The notes: a model not told the origin generated them from the sequence alone. A stretch of 64,000 bases of DNA from CAIUGU01 sp963819685 (GCA_963819685.1 CAWFXI010000008.1:1-64000), one strand, 5' to 3'; counted from the first letter of the stretch, positions 52,054 through 61,550 are shown. Numbers and translations are program-made.

Positions 52054-52582
52054 TGCCTCCTTGCGGAAGCCGGCGGCCGTGGACCATGTCATCGAAGTGC
52101 AGTATGGCGTGAGCCGCAGTGGTGTGCCGCACGCCGGGACGCTGCGACGCTGGGCTGAAGCTGCCTTGTCAGCCGCGGCTCGTCAGGCACCGACCCCGAT
52201 GCCGAAGTTCCCGTTCGCGCTGACGCTGCGTGTTGTGGGGGTCGGAGAAGGGCGCTCGCTGAATCGCAGGTGGCGTGGCAAGGACAAGGCGACCAACGTG
52301 CTCTCGTTTCCCTCTGGCAGCACGCTCGAATGCATCGAGGATGCCGTGCCGCTTGGCGACATTGTGATTTGTGCGCCAGTGATCCGCCGTGAGACTGCCG
52401 ATCAGTCCAAGACCCTGGCCGCGCACTGGGCCCACATGGTGGTTCATGGAATCCTGCATCTGCTCGGGTTCGATCATGAATCCGGTCGGGACGCGGCAGT
52501 CATGGAGAAGCTTGAGCGACAAGTGCTTGCCGGTCTCGGATTTCCGGACCCCTACCTCTTGAAGGATGCCACACGTCGATGA
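52043..52582 (+). CDS. ybeY: Endoribonuclease YbeY (16S rRNA maturation)
   Basis: A 179-residue zinc RNase. The metal motif HGILHLLGFDHE (three His) is intact and the substrate groove Arg is in NRRWRGKDKATNVLSFP. The ATG overlaps the end of ybeZ by 11 bases; a longer in-frame open stretch into ybeZ is rejected. The stop overlaps the ybeX start. Confidence 0.95.
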   Translation: MAASASLRKPAAVDHVIEVQYGVSRSGVPHAGTLRRWAEAALSAAARQAPTPMPKFPFALTLRVVGVGEGRSLNRRWRGKDKATNVLSFPSGSTLECIEDAVPLGDIVICAPVIRRETADQSKTLAAHWAHMVVHGILHLLGFDHESGRDAAVMEKLERQVLAGLGFPDPYLLKDATRR

Positions 52583-53430
52583 GCGATCAGGAATCTGGGG
52601 CCACGGGACGCTGGCTGCGCAGGATCACCGACTCCTTCAGCGGCGATCCTCGTGATCTCGAGGAACTTCAGGAAGTGCTGACCGATGCGCACGAAAGGGG
52701 CCTCGTCGATGCGGATGCACTCGAAATGCTGCAGGGTGTGCTGGAAGTCGCCGAACTGCAGGTGCGCGACATCATGGTTCCCCGCTCGCAGATGGTGGTC
52801 GTCAATCGCGGCGATTCACCCGAGGAAATCCTGCCGCTGGTCATCGAGTCCGGTCATTCGCGGTTTCCGGTGATCGGTGACGATCGCGATCAGGTGGCGG
52901 GCATCCTGCTCGCAAAGGATCTGCTGCGCTATTTCACCGAGGACGGGCAGAAGGACTTCGACATCAAGGAGTGCCTCCGCCCCGCCGTCTTCATCCCGGA
53001 AAGCAAACGGCTCAATGTTCTGCTCAAGGAGTTTCGCGTCAGCCACAACCACATCGCCCTTGTCGTGGATGAGTACGGCGGCGTGGCAGGCCTGGTCACC
53101 ATCGAGGATGTCCTCGAGCAGATCGTGGGCGACATCGGCGATGAGTATGACGTCGACGATGACCTTGAGATTCGCAAGGAGGGCGAGCGACAGTTCACGG
53201 TGCGGGCACAGGCACCCATCGAGGACTTCAACCGCTATTTTGGTACGGACTTCAGTGATGAAGAATTCGACACCATCGGTGGTCTTGTCATGAATCATCT
53301 CGGCCGCCTGCCACGCCGTGGTGAAACCTTTGCGTTCGGCGGCCTCGAGTTCAAAGTGCTCCGCGCCGACCGGCGCCGTCTCGAAATGCTCCGGGTGGTC
53401 TCTCCCCGCGATATCAAGCCGCCGAAGTGA
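52579..53430 (+). CDS. ybeX: CorC/YbeX CBS-domain protein
   Basis: A 283-residue cytosolic protein with two CBS domains (VRDIMVPRSQMVVVNRG and DEYGGVAGLVTIEDVLEQIVGDIGDEYD) and a C-terminal CorC_HlyC domain (TIGGLVMNHLGRLPRRGE). Members are linked to magnesium/cobalt efflux and to ribosome maturation alongside YbeY. The ATG overlaps the ybeY stop. Element F, a heptad hairpin, separates it from lnt. Confidence 0.95.
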   Translation: MSDQESGATGRWLRRITDSFSGDPRDLEELQEVLTDAHERGLVDADALEMLQGVLEVAELQVRDIMVPRSQMVVVNRGDSPEEILPLVIESGHSRFPVIGDDRDQVAGILLAKDLLRYFTEDGQKDFDIKECLRPAVFIPESKRLNVLLKEFRVSHNHIALVVDEYGGVAGLVTIEDVLEQIVGDIGDEYDVDDDLEIRKEGERQFTVRAQAPIEDFNRYFGTDFSDEEFDTIGGLVMNHLGRLPRRGETFAFGGLEFKVLRADRRRLEMLRVVSPRDIKPPK

Positions 53431-53433
53431 AAG

Positions 53434-53526
53434 GGAATAGTGGTCGGGGACAGGGGATAGTGCGAATTTCGATCAGAGCCCCCGGTTTCACTGTCCCCTA
53501 TTCCCTATTCCCTATCCCCTAACCCC
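53434..53526. repeat. Heptad hairpin element F, variant unit (ybeX-lnt gap)
   Basis: The left arm has GGAATAG (53434-53440), a degenerate unit, GGACAGG and GGATAGT-like units (53448-53461). The right arm has CTGTCCC, CTATTCC, CTATTCC, CTATCCC, CTAACCC (53491-53525). The period is again seven and the arms are complementary, but the word is GGRATAG rather than GTGAA. It ends three bases before the lnt start, so it probably influences lnt translation. Confidence 0.7.
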
Positions 53527-53528
53527 GC

Positions 53529-55037
53529 ATGATGCATTTTCTCCGCCGCGTTCCTGCGTTCACCGCTTTTCCTGTCGGCGCTGCACTCGCGCTTGCCTTT
53601 GCACCCTTCAACCTCTGGCCGCTTGCAGTGCTGTGTCCCGCGGCATTGATGCTGGTGTGGCAAGGCGCACCACCGCGCCGCGCCGCGTGGCTTGGATTCT
53701 GGTTTACGGCAGGTCTGTTTCTCGCGGGCACCTACTGGATCTATCACAGCGTCCACATCATCGGCAACGCACCGATCTGGGTGGCGGTCTTCCTGATGGT
53801 CGGAATGATTTCGATACTGGCAGGCTATTCGGCATTCTTTGGTTATGCCCAGGCCCGCTGGTTGCCGCAGACGGGAATGCTGCGATGGTTGGTGGTATTG
53901 CCCTGCGCGTGGGTGTTCGTTGAATGGTTTCGTGGCTGGTTTCTCAGTGGTTTTCCGTGGCTCGCCCTCGGCTATACGCAGCTGGATACGCCTCTCGCCG
54001 GATTTGCGCCAGTGCTCGGTGTGTACGGAGTCAGTCTGCTCGTGATGTTTTGCGCGGGCGCCCTGACGGCGGCAGTTTTTTCCACGGGCAAGCGTCGTGC
54101 GATTGCACTTGTTGTCGCAGTCGTACCGTGGATTGCTAGTCTCGCGCTGCACGGTCACGAATGGACTCAACGTAGCGGCGAACCTGTCACGGTCGCGATC
54201 GTGCAGGGCGCGGTGCCACAGGAATTGAAGTGGACCGTCGAGCAGCGGGATCGAACTCTCGATCTCTACAGGACGCTTACGCAACCGTACTTCGGCACCA
54301 CTCTCATCGTCTGGCCGGAGGCGACGCTGCCCGGCCTTGCGCACGAGTTGGTCAATTACTTGCAGTCCCTCTGGAGTGATGCCAGCGCCGCCGGATCCAC
54401 CGTGGTCATGGGTATGCTGCGCCAGGATCCCGAGACGCTCGCCATCTACAACAGCGTGCTGGTCCTGGGGGAAAAAGCACAGTGGTATGACAAGCGCAGG
54501 CTGGTGCCCTTCGGCGAGTTCTTCCCGGTGCCGGCCTTTGTCCGCGAGTGGATGAAGCTCATGAATTTGCCTTACAGCGACATCAGTGCGGGCCACGACA
54601 ACCAGCCAGCGCTGCGCGCCGCTGGCCAGCAGCTGGGGGCCACGATCTGCTACGAAGATGCATACGGCTCCAAGCAGCTCGACGTCTTGCGTGAGGCGAC
54701 ACTGTTGATCAACGTCACGAACGACGCCTGGTTTGGCGACTCAACCGCGCCGCATCAACATCTCGACATCAGTCGCATGCGGGCGCTTGAGGCCGGCAGG
54801 CCACTCATTCGCGGGGCGAACGACGGCATTACAGCGCTGATTGCCGCGGACGGCCACGTCGAGAACATGCTGCCACAGTTCCAGCCCGGCGTTCTGACGG
54901 GAACTGTCCAGCCCCGCACAGGCCTCACACCCTACGCCCGCGTAGGGAATTGGCCGGTGATCGGCGTGTGCGGGGTTCTGCTGGCGTCCGCTTTTGGGCT
55001 ACGTCGGCGGCTGCGACCCGCAAGATCGCAGAACTGA
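53529..55037 (+). CDS. lnt: Apolipoprotein N-acyltransferase
   Basis: A 502-residue inner-membrane enzyme that adds the third acyl chain to lipoproteins. Six to seven hydrophobic helices fill the N-terminal third. The C-terminal nitrilase-like domain carries the catalytic Glu (VWPEATLPG), Lys (DKRRLVPFGEFFP) and Cys (ATICYEDAYG). Two adjacent ATG codons are possible starts. It is the last gene of the ybe operon. Confidence 0.96.
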   Translation: MMHFLRRVPAFTAFPVGAALALAFAPFNLWPLAVLCPAALMLVWQGAPPRRAAWLGFWFTAGLFLAGTYWIYHSVHIIGNAPIWVAVFLMVGMISILAGYSAFFGYAQARWLPQTGMLRWLVVLPCAWVFVEWFRGWFLSGFPWLALGYTQLDTPLAGFAPVLGVYGVSLLVMFCAGALTAAVFSTGKRRAIALVVAVVPWIASLALHGHEWTQRSGEPVTVAIVQGAVPQELKWTVEQRDRTLDLYRTLTQPYFGTTLIVWPEATLPGLAHELVNYLQSLWSDASAAGSTVVMGMLRQDPETLAIYNSVLVLGEKAQWYDKRRLVPFGEFFPVPAFVREWMKLMNLPYSDISAGHDNQPALRAAGQQLGATICYEDAYGSKQLDVLREATLLINVTNDAWFGDSTAPHQHLDISRMRALEAGRPLIRGANDGITALIAADGHVENMLPQFQPGVLTGTVQPRTGLTPYARVGNWPVIGVCGVLLASAFGLRRRLRPARSQN

Positions 55038-55361
55038 TTCGCGTTCTGCAGAAACTCGCGAACCCGGGCACCGGCACCGGGGGACTCGAGCTCACCCGGC
55101 TCCGTTTCCCGGAGTCAGGAGGTCTTGGCATCCTTGCCGCCACCCAACCGTAGATATGGCTGAGGGTACTGGACCGGGCACACCCCTCAACGCGCTCAAG
55201 CTGCGTGAAAATTCAAACTTCAGCAAATCTGGAAGTGAGACATAACGCCCAAATTGGCCGGCCGTGAAATTCCATCTTAAGTAAACCGTGAGTCAGTCGA
55301 TACAGCAGCTTACGGGGCACATCGCACCCTACGCATGCACTTTATTTTCTGGAGGATCGTA
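55038..55361. other. 324-bp gap between lnt and the fimbrial cluster
   Basis: I see no convincing gene here. The first third is GC-rich with short palindromes; the rest is more AT-rich (about 55200-55330), consistent with a promoter region for the pilin gene. A clear GGAGG ribosome site lies at the 3' end, eight bases before the pilin ATG. No perfect -35/-10 pair was found. Confidence 0.5.
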
Positions 55362-55970
55362 ATGAACACGCTTATGAAGCGAGCAAGGATAGTCGCCGGC
55401 ATCGCGACAGCTATGACACTGCCGCTGTCTGGCCAGGCCTCGGACGGAACGATTACCTTTACCGGGGCGGTGACGGCAAACACTTGCACGGTGAGAGTCA
55501 ACGCCGGCGGCGCCGACGCGACGGTGGCTTTGCCTACAGTGAGTACGTCAGCCCTTACAAACGCTGCCACGAAAACAAGTGCGGCCGGAACCTTTTTCAA
55601 TATGGACGTCAGTGCCTGCACAGCGACGCCGATTGCAGATATCGGTACCCGGCTGCGGCTCCTACTACGGTCGAAATCTACTTCGAAGCAGGTCCGAATG
55701 TTGATGCAGTGACCGGTGGCCTCATCAACACCGTGGCAGGCAGCAATGTCGAGGTGAACCTTTACAACGCATCGGCCGCTTCCATTGTTGGCACCCAGAT
55801 CAAGCCGGGCACGGCAGACCGCCCAGCCTACAGCCCTGGCAATCGGAGCCGGCGGCACACAGTGGTTCTATGCAGGATATTCAACAGCAGGTACGAACGG
55901 TCTTGCGGGCGCTGCCGCAACCGCTGGCGCCGTGAGCACCTCGGTCACTTACTCACTGGTCTACCTGTAA
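55362..55970 (+). CDS. Major fimbrial subunit (type 1 pilin-like) with two compensating one-base frame breaks
   Basis: The ATG has GGAGG upstream and a signal peptide (MKRARIVAGIATAMTLPLSGQAS). The mature N terminus GTITFTGAVTANTCTV and later SACTAT show the paired cysteines of pilins. At about 55640-55655 one base appears lost; the adjacent frame continues with PTTVEIYFEAGPNVDAV. At about 55808-55825 one base is gained, restoring the original frame for GAGGTQWFYAGYSTAG... ending SVTYSLVYL. Read straight, the first frame stops at 55712. The net length is 202 residues, right for a donor-strand pilin. Sequence error fits better than decay, since the flanks are clean. Confidence 0.7.
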
Positions 55971-56100
55971 GAAATGTCGTTTGCGATCCGATGGCTGGCA
56001 TTTCCCTTAGCACATTTGTAGTCAAGCAGGGTGCAGCCGCTGTTGTGGCGGTTGCACCTTGCTTCTCAATTCAGCGAACTCGCTTTGGAATCGCCTGCCC

Positions 56101-56865
56101 ATGATTCGATTTGGCACCCTTCAAGTCATTTTCCTGGCACTTTCTGCCTTTGTCGGATTTACTGTCGCGCCAACGACTACTGCAGGTGTCGTCGTCAATG
56201 GCACCCGGGTGGTGTATCCCGCAGCCAAGCGCGAGGTGACCATCAGTCTGCAAAACGCCGGCGAAGCTCCCTCACTGGTGCAGGCCTGGGTTGATGCGGG
56301 GGATGCGCATTCAAAGCCCGGTGATGCGAAGGTTCCGTTTGTTCTCACGCCCCCCTTGTTCAGGCTCGATCCAACCAAGGTCCAGAGCTTGCGACTCGTC
56401 TACACCCACGATCCGCTGCCAGAGGATCGTGAGTCACTGTTCTGGCTCAACATACTCGATATCCCACCGCGCGCTGGCGCCAACCCGGATCTCCCGAATC
56501 AGCTTGACCTGGCGTTCAAGCACCGCATGAAGGTATTTTTCCGGCCTTCAGGTCTGGCAGGTTCTGCTGCGGACGCGCCGACGCGCCTGACATGGAAGGT
56601 CACTACCAGGGACGGCAAGCTCTCCGGGCTCGAAGTGAGCAACCCGACTGCCTACCATGTCTCACTCACTCGGGTTACAGCGACGGTGGGAGGTCGCTCG
56701 GTCACGATCAAGGCGGACATGGTATCCCCGTTCGCGATGCGCAGTTTCGAGCTGCCGCAAGATCTCGAATCCGGACCCGGCAGCGCCATTGCTGTCGAGT
56801 ATTGGTTCGTCAACGACTTTGGCGGCAACGTAAACGGTACAGCTTCCGCTTCGGCGGCGCCCTGA
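56101..56865 (+). CDS. Periplasmic fimbrial chaperone (PapD/FimC type)
   Basis: A 254-residue chaperone with a signal peptide (MIRFGTLQVIFLALSAFVGF...). The G1-strand and cleft residues are recognisable: Arg in NGTRVVYP and Lys in KHRMKVFFRPSGL. The FWLNILDIPPR segment is the family signature. It stabilises pilin subunits by donor-strand complementation and delivers them to the usher encoded 15 bp downstream. An upstream in-frame extension is rejected in favour of the ATG that gives a signal peptide. Confidence 0.93.
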   Translation: MIRFGTLQVIFLALSAFVGFTVAPTTTAGVVVNGTRVVYPAAKREVTISLQNAGEAPSLVQAWVDAGDAHSKPGDAKVPFVLTPPLFRLDPTKVQSLRLVYTHDPLPEDRESLFWLNILDIPPRAGANPDLPNQLDLAFKHRMKVFFRPSGLAGSAADAPTRLTWKVTTRDGKLSGLEVSNPTAYHVSLTRVTATVGGRSVTIKADMVSPFAMRSFELPQDLESGPGSAIAVEYWFVNDFGGNVNGTASASAAP

Positions 56866-56880
56866 TCCGAATGACGCCCC

Positions 56881-59520
56881 ATGGCTACGTGCGACGGGGC
56901 GTCCCAATCGATATTTCATAACCTGCCGAGCGCATCCGGGCTGCGCTGGTTGGCTGCTCTGGTTACGCTACTTCCGGCGCTTGCGACTGCAGCGGAGCCT
57001 CCCACCTCACAGCTGGACTTCAATCCCGCTTTCCTTCAGGGCGGGACCAAGATCGACGTATCCCGCTTCTCGCGCGGCAATTCCGTGCTGCCGGGTGACT
57101 ACTCGGCTGATCTGCAGGTTAACGGCAAGTGGGTAGGCCATATGTCCATTCGCCTCGTTGCCCAGCCCGACAGCGACATCGCTGTGCCGTGCGTGGACCG
57201 CTCGCTCTTTGGGCGGCTTGGACTTGACCTGGAAAAGCTGTCCGCCTCTGCACAGGCCGAATTGCGCAGGACCAGCGCCGACGGCTGCGTCGATCTGAAG
57301 ACAATGATTCCGGAGGCCACGGTGCTATTCGACCTGTCCCTGCTTCGGCTCGACATCACTGTTCCCCAGGCGGCAATGCTGCGCAAACCCCGCGGCTACG
57401 TCGGTCCGGAATTCTGGGACAGCGGGGTACCATCGGCCACATTGGGCTACGGCTTCAATGCCTATCGCTCGGCGAATATTTACACGACCACGACGGATGG
57501 TCATCTGGACTTGATAACCGGAGTGAACTTCGGCAGCTGGCACCTGCGCCATAGATCTGCCATCGACATCAGCTCGACGGCGCCCACTGCCTTTCAGAAC
57601 GTTGCCACCTATCTCGCGCATGACATCCCCGCCATTCGCAGCAACCTGACAGTGGGCGACAGTTTCACGGATGGCGCCGTTTTCGACAGCTTCGGATTCC
57701 GGGGAGTGTCCCTCGCGAGCGAGGATCACATGCTGCCCGATTCGCTGCTTGAATATGCACCAGTCGTCCGTGGCATCGCCCAGACCAACGCGCGAGTCGT
57801 TATCACGCAGAACGGCAATACCATTCTGGAAACCACAGTGCCGCCCGGGGCGTTCGAAATAAACGACCTTTACGCTACCGGCTACGGGGGCGACCTGCAG
57901 GTCACGGTCTACGAAGCCGACGGCAATCAGAACAGCTACACCGTGCCATACGCGTCCGTGGTGCAGTTGCTGCGCCCCGGGGTATGGCGTTATTCCGCAA
58001 CCGCGGGGGAGGTGCAACAGCCTACCCTCACCGGAACCGAGCAATTCGCGCAGGCGACTCTGCAGCATGGCATCAATAACTTTGTGACCGCCTATACCGG
58101 CGCTATTGGCGCACAGCACTACCAGGCCGGGCTACTTGGCATCGCGCTCAACACCACGTTCGGTGCAGTGGCCGCCGATTTGACGGAGGCCAGAGCGACC
58201 ATCACGGATACCTTGACTTCCAGCGGGCAAAGCCTGCGGCTCAGCTACAGCAAGCTTGTCCACGAGACCCGTACCAGCCTCATGCTCGCGACGTACCGCT
58301 TCTCCTCCAGCGCTTACTATTCCTTCAGCGCCGCACAATCCGCCCAGCAAGCAGCTGCTGGCAGCTCCAGCCCTGAAACGGTGGAGCGTGCGCGCAGCCA
58401 ATGGCAAGTGAACATCAATCAGTCCCTGCCCGGTCGCGGCGGCGACTTCTATCTGACAGCCTCTGTTCGCGATTACTGGAACTCACCGGGCACGACGACA
58501 GTGTTTCAGGGTGGCTATACCAATCGCGTCCGAATCGGCGGCACAAGCCTCAGCTATGGCATCTCGGTTGCCCGCCAGACCAACGCCCTGACGGGCAGGC
58601 CAGACAGCCGCATGCAGGCGACTTTGTCCATGCCTCTGGGACATTCGCGACAGTCGCCGCTGCTTTCAACCAGACTGAATCAGGACACGACCGAAAACGT
58701 GCGCACGCACGGCATACAGGCATCGATCAACGGAACATGGGGAGAGAACAATCAGGTCAGCTATAGCACGTCATCCAGCCATTCGTCGGGAGACAACGCC
58801 TTCTCGGCCAGCGGCCAGTATCGCGGTAGAAATGCAAGTGTGTACGCGAGCATCAGTGACAGCCGCGGCTACTCGCAGCAATCCATTGGGGCGTCCGGAG
58901 GACTGGTGGTTCATCCTGGCGGCATCACCTTGGCCAATCAGATGGCTGATACCATCGGTATTGTCGAGGCCATTGGTGCCGAGGGAGCCCACGTGACCAA
59001 CAGCATCGGCACCACCATCAACCGCTCAGGATACGCGGTGCTGCCCTTTCTGATTCCATACCGATTGAACAGCGTTAACATTGACCCGGGCGACATCGTC
59101 TCTCCCGACCTGGATTTCAAGAGCACCAGCGAGTCGATCGCGCCGAGGCTCAATTCCGTCGTCATGATCCGCTTTCAGACCGTTGGTGGCCGGGCTGCCC
59201 TCATGACCGCGCGTCTTGGGGATGGATCAGCGGTTCCTTTCGGTGCCAGCGTTTTCGATGCTCAAGGCAGCGAAGTGGGTCTGGCTGGACAAGATGGCGG
59301 CATCTACTTGCGCGGCATTGCCGAGGTCGGCACATTGGTTGCCCGGTGGGGCGATGCGCCCGATCAGAAATGCTCCTTCTGGTACCGGCTACCCCCTAAA
59401 CAAAAAGACGACGGCCCTATCGTCAAGATCGATGTTCGCTGCGAAGCCGAGCTTCCATCGCTGAACACCAAGAACGGGGACGGCAGTATTGAAGCGGACA
59501 ACATCATAGGACGGCGGTAA
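56881..59520 (+). CDS. Outer-membrane fimbrial usher (FimD/PapC type)
   Basis: An 879-residue usher. A signal peptide precedes the N-terminal chaperone-binding domain (LDFNPAFLQGGTKIDVSRFSRGN, PGDYSADLQVNG). The 24-strand barrel and plug follow, then C-terminal domains with two late cysteines (QKCSFWYRL and VRCEAEL). Slightly longer than FimD. It sits between the chaperone and the tip-like subunit. Confidence 0.93.
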   Translation: MATCDGASQSIFHNLPSASGLRWLAALVTLLPALATAAEPPTSQLDFNPAFLQGGTKIDVSRFSRGNSVLPGDYSADLQVNGKWVGHMSIRLVAQPDSDIAVPCVDRSLFGRLGLDLEKLSASAQAELRRTSADGCVDLKTMIPEATVLFDLSLLRLDITVPQAAMLRKPRGYVGPEFWDSGVPSATLGYGFNAYRSANIYTTTTDGHLDLITGVNFGSWHLRHRSAIDISSTAPTAFQNVATYLAHDIPAIRSNLTVGDSFTDGAVFDSFGFRGVSLASEDHMLPDSLLEYAPVVRGIAQTNARVVITQNGNTILETTVPPGAFEINDLYATGYGGDLQVTVYEADGNQNSYTVPYASVVQLLRPGVWRYSATAGEVQQPTLTGTEQFAQATLQHGINNFVTAYTGAIGAQHYQAGLLGIALNTTFGAVAADLTEARATITDTLTSSGQSLRLSYSKLVHETRTSLMLATYRFSSSAYYSFSAAQSAQQAAAGSSSPETVERARSQWQVNINQSLPGRGGDFYLTASVRDYWNSPGTTTVFQGGYTNRVRIGGTSLSYGISVARQTNALTGRPDSRMQATLSMPLGHSRQSPLLSTRLNQDTTENVRTHGIQASINGTWGENNQVSYSTSSSHSSGDNAFSASGQYRGRNASVYASISDSRGYSQQSIGASGGLVVHPGGITLANQMADTIGIVEAIGAEGAHVTNSIGTTINRSGYAVLPFLIPYRLNSVNIDPGDIVSPDLDFKSTSESIAPRLNSVVMIRFQTVGGRAALMTARLGDGSAVPFGASVFDAQGSEVGLAGQDGGIYLRGIAEVGTLVARWGDAPDQKCSFWYRLPPKQKDDGPIVKIDVRCEAELPSLNTKNGDGSIEADNIIGRR

Positions 59521-59522
59521 TT

Positions 59523-60524
59523 GTGAGGCGCGCGATACGTTGGTGGCTCGGCGCATTCAGCTTATTTGTGGCTGTCGCTCCCGCTTGTGCGCAGACAGTA
59601 AATTTCTCTCCCGCTGTATTGTCATTCTCGCCCGACGGCCCCTACTCTGTGCCCAGGGACGCCGCCGTAGGCAGCCAGGTGGCCAGGGCCGAAACCGCTG
59701 CTTCCGCCGCCGGGATCAATTGCGACTTGATCCAGACTGCCACAGTCGATGGCTCTGAAATCTCGGCCGGCAGCGGTGTCTACCAAACCAGCGTGAGTGG
59801 CATTGGCGTCAGCTTTTATGTCGTGAGTGGTTCGGCGAAGACACTGATTACTTCAACCGGAGGTGGCTACGTCTCGGGAGTCCTCAGCGCGCCGGGCAAT
59901 GGCGCGCTCCCCGGCATCCAGGCGAATCTGCTCGTGACCGGGCCAGTCATCTCCGGCTATTCACTCTCGATCCTGTCGAGCGTGACCATCACATTCACCC
60001 CCACGGGAAACTGCTCCTGGAGTACACCACTCGTCACTACGCTCTTCCCCAGTTCGAGCAACAGCGCCGTCGTGCCGATTACCTGCACAGTTACGACCCC
60101 AAGCGTGAGTGTGAATTTGCCGATCGTGTCGTTGAGCGCTCTGGGCGCAGTCGGCAATGTGGCCGGAGATACCCGCTTTCCCATAGGATTGAATTGCGCG
60201 TCGGGCGCCAATGTCTATATCACCTTGAGTGATGCTACGACTCCCGCCAATACTTCATCACTCCTTACACTTGCCTCCAACTCCACTGCCCAAGGTATAA
60301 AACTGCGTATCCTGAATAGTGCCGGACCCGTGGATTTCGGGCCCGATTCGGCTGCGCCGGGCACGACGAATCAATGGTTTCTCGGCGCTTCGAGCAGCGT
60401 CGATGGCGTCCCGCTGACGGTTCAATACTATCGCGATGATACCAATCCGTCGGGTACGAACTCAGCCGTGCTGTCCGCAGGCAGCATTCATGCCCAAGCC
60501 ACTTTCACCCTGAGTTATCAGTAA
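59523..60524 (+). CDS. Tip adhesin-like fimbrial subunit
   Basis: A 333-residue secreted protein starting at GTG two bases after the usher stop. A signal peptide (RRAIRWWLGAFSLFVAVAPACAQ) is followed by an N-terminal domain of about 180 residues and a C-terminal pilin-like domain (PITCTVTTPSVSVNLPIVSLSALG... ending QATFTLSYQ). The two-domain layout matches tip adhesins: lectin-like domain plus pilin domain that hooks onto the fibre. The ligand is unknown. Confidence 0.82.
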   Translation: MRRAIRWWLGAFSLFVAVAPACAQTVNFSPAVLSFSPDGPYSVPRDAAVGSQVARAETAASAAGINCDLIQTATVDGSEISAGSGVYQTSVSGIGVSFYVVSGSAKTLITSTGGGYVSGVLSAPGNGALPGIQANLLVTGPVISGYSLSILSSVTITFTPTGNCSWSTPLVTTLFPSSSNSAVVPITCTVTTPSVSVNLPIVSLSALGAVGNVAGDTRFPIGLNCASGANVYITLSDATTPANTSSLLTLASNSTAQGIKLRILNSAGPVDFGPDSAAPGTTNQWFLGASSSVDGVPLTVQYYRDDTNPSGTNSAVLSAGSIHAQATFTLSYQ

Positions 60525-60654
60525 ATCCGATCCGCTATTTGGCGCCCCTTCCGTCCGGATTCGGAGCTTGAGTTGCAAAGGTATCGTCGCGCAAGAGCGA
60601 CACGCGCTGCGGGTGCCCGTCGGATGCCAGAATCGACGCACCCTCATTGCCAAG

Positions 60655-61500
60655 GTGCACGTCTTGATCCATTTCCGGTTGGTCAGCGTCTGCGCAATCC
60701 TGTCGGGTTGCTTCATTCACGACAGCGCTTTCGCGCAGCAGAATCCACTGCTGGCGGAAGTCGCTCCCCCGCTTGTCATTGAAGATCGCTTGCGGCTCGA
60801 AATCGGTGCCTTCGGCGCGGGGATCAGTTCGAGATTGCGCGTTGATCCTTCGCCCACCGTGCAGGGCACGGAAGTCAGTGGTGAGGATGACCTTGCGCTT
60901 GCGGATTTCAAGGTGATTCCGCAATTGGAGCTGACCCTGCTGCCGGGTGACAGGCATTTGCTACGGCTGAATTCACTGTCATTGCGCCGTTCGGCGCAGA
61001 CCAGATTGCAGAGAAGCATCGTGTTCGGCGACCAGACGTACCTCGCCAATGAACGTGTCGACAGTACTCTGAACCTCGAGATGTTCGGACTGACGTATGG
61101 CTATCAGTTTTTGAAAACCAGTGAATATGATCTTGCTGCGACCTTCGGGATCCAGATCGCGGAGATCGAGGCCAATGCGGTTGCCACCAGCCGCGTCCTG
61201 CGCGAACCCGAAACCGGCGTTGCACCGCTTCCATTGCTGGGAATCGAAGGCAGGGCGTTTTTCGGGCAGCGGTGGTCCGTCGAGGGTCGGGTGCAATACC
61301 TCAGTGTCAACGTCAGCAATGTTTCGGGCCACATGCTGGACGCCAGACTCTCAGGTCTGTGGCGCTTCAATCCCCATCTCGCGGCAGGCCTTGGCCTGCG
61401 CTACTTCGACATCAGTGTCGATTCGAAAAGCACCAGCACACCCGGATTGGTGAGCATGCAGTTGAGTGGCCCGATGCTGTTCATGCAGGCGAGTCTGTAG
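60655..61500 (+). CDS. Outer-membrane beta-barrel-like protein
   Basis: A protein of about 281 residues; the GTG start is uncertain and other in-frame starts (TTG, or further upstream) are possible. A hydrophobic N terminus (VSVCAILSGCFIHDSAFAQQ) looks like a signal peptide. The rest alternates short amphipathic strands (LRLEIGAFGAGISSRLRV, LEMFGLTYGYQF, EGRVQYLSVNVSNV, AAGLGLRYFDISV), typical of a small outer-membrane barrel. It follows the adhesin by about 130 bp and could belong to the fimbrial unit or stand alone. No specific family recognised. Confidence 0.55.
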   Translation: MHVLIHFRLVSVCAILSGCFIHDSAFAQQNPLLAEVAPPLVIEDRLRLEIGAFGAGISSRLRVDPSPTVQGTEVSGEDDLALADFKVIPQLELTLLPGDRHLLRLNSLSLRRSAQTRLQRSIVFGDQTYLANERVDSTLNLEMFGLTYGYQFLKTSEYDLAATFGIQIAEIEANAVATSRVLREPETGVAPLPLLGIEGRAFFGQRWSVEGRVQYLSVNVSNVSGHMLDARLSGLWRFNPHLAAGLGLRYFDISVDSKSTSTPGLVSMQLSGPMLFMQASL

Positions 61501-61522
61501 CCCAAACTGTGCGGCAAGTAAC

Positions 61523-61550
61523 TTGCTTCATCGCAACATTCGTGTATAGT
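61523..61550 (+). promoter_or_regulatory. Candidate promoter with long leader before rhlE
   Basis: TTGCTT, a 16-bp spacer and TATAGT (5 of 6) would start RNA some 145 bases before rhlE. Long untranslated leaders are typical of cold-induced DEAD-box helicase genes. The leader itself has no gene. Confidence 0.5.

Noticed and set aside
54950..55153. Short open frame overlapping the end of lnt
   Set aside because: Out of frame with lnt, mostly inside it, with no signal peptide or motif and no ribosome site.
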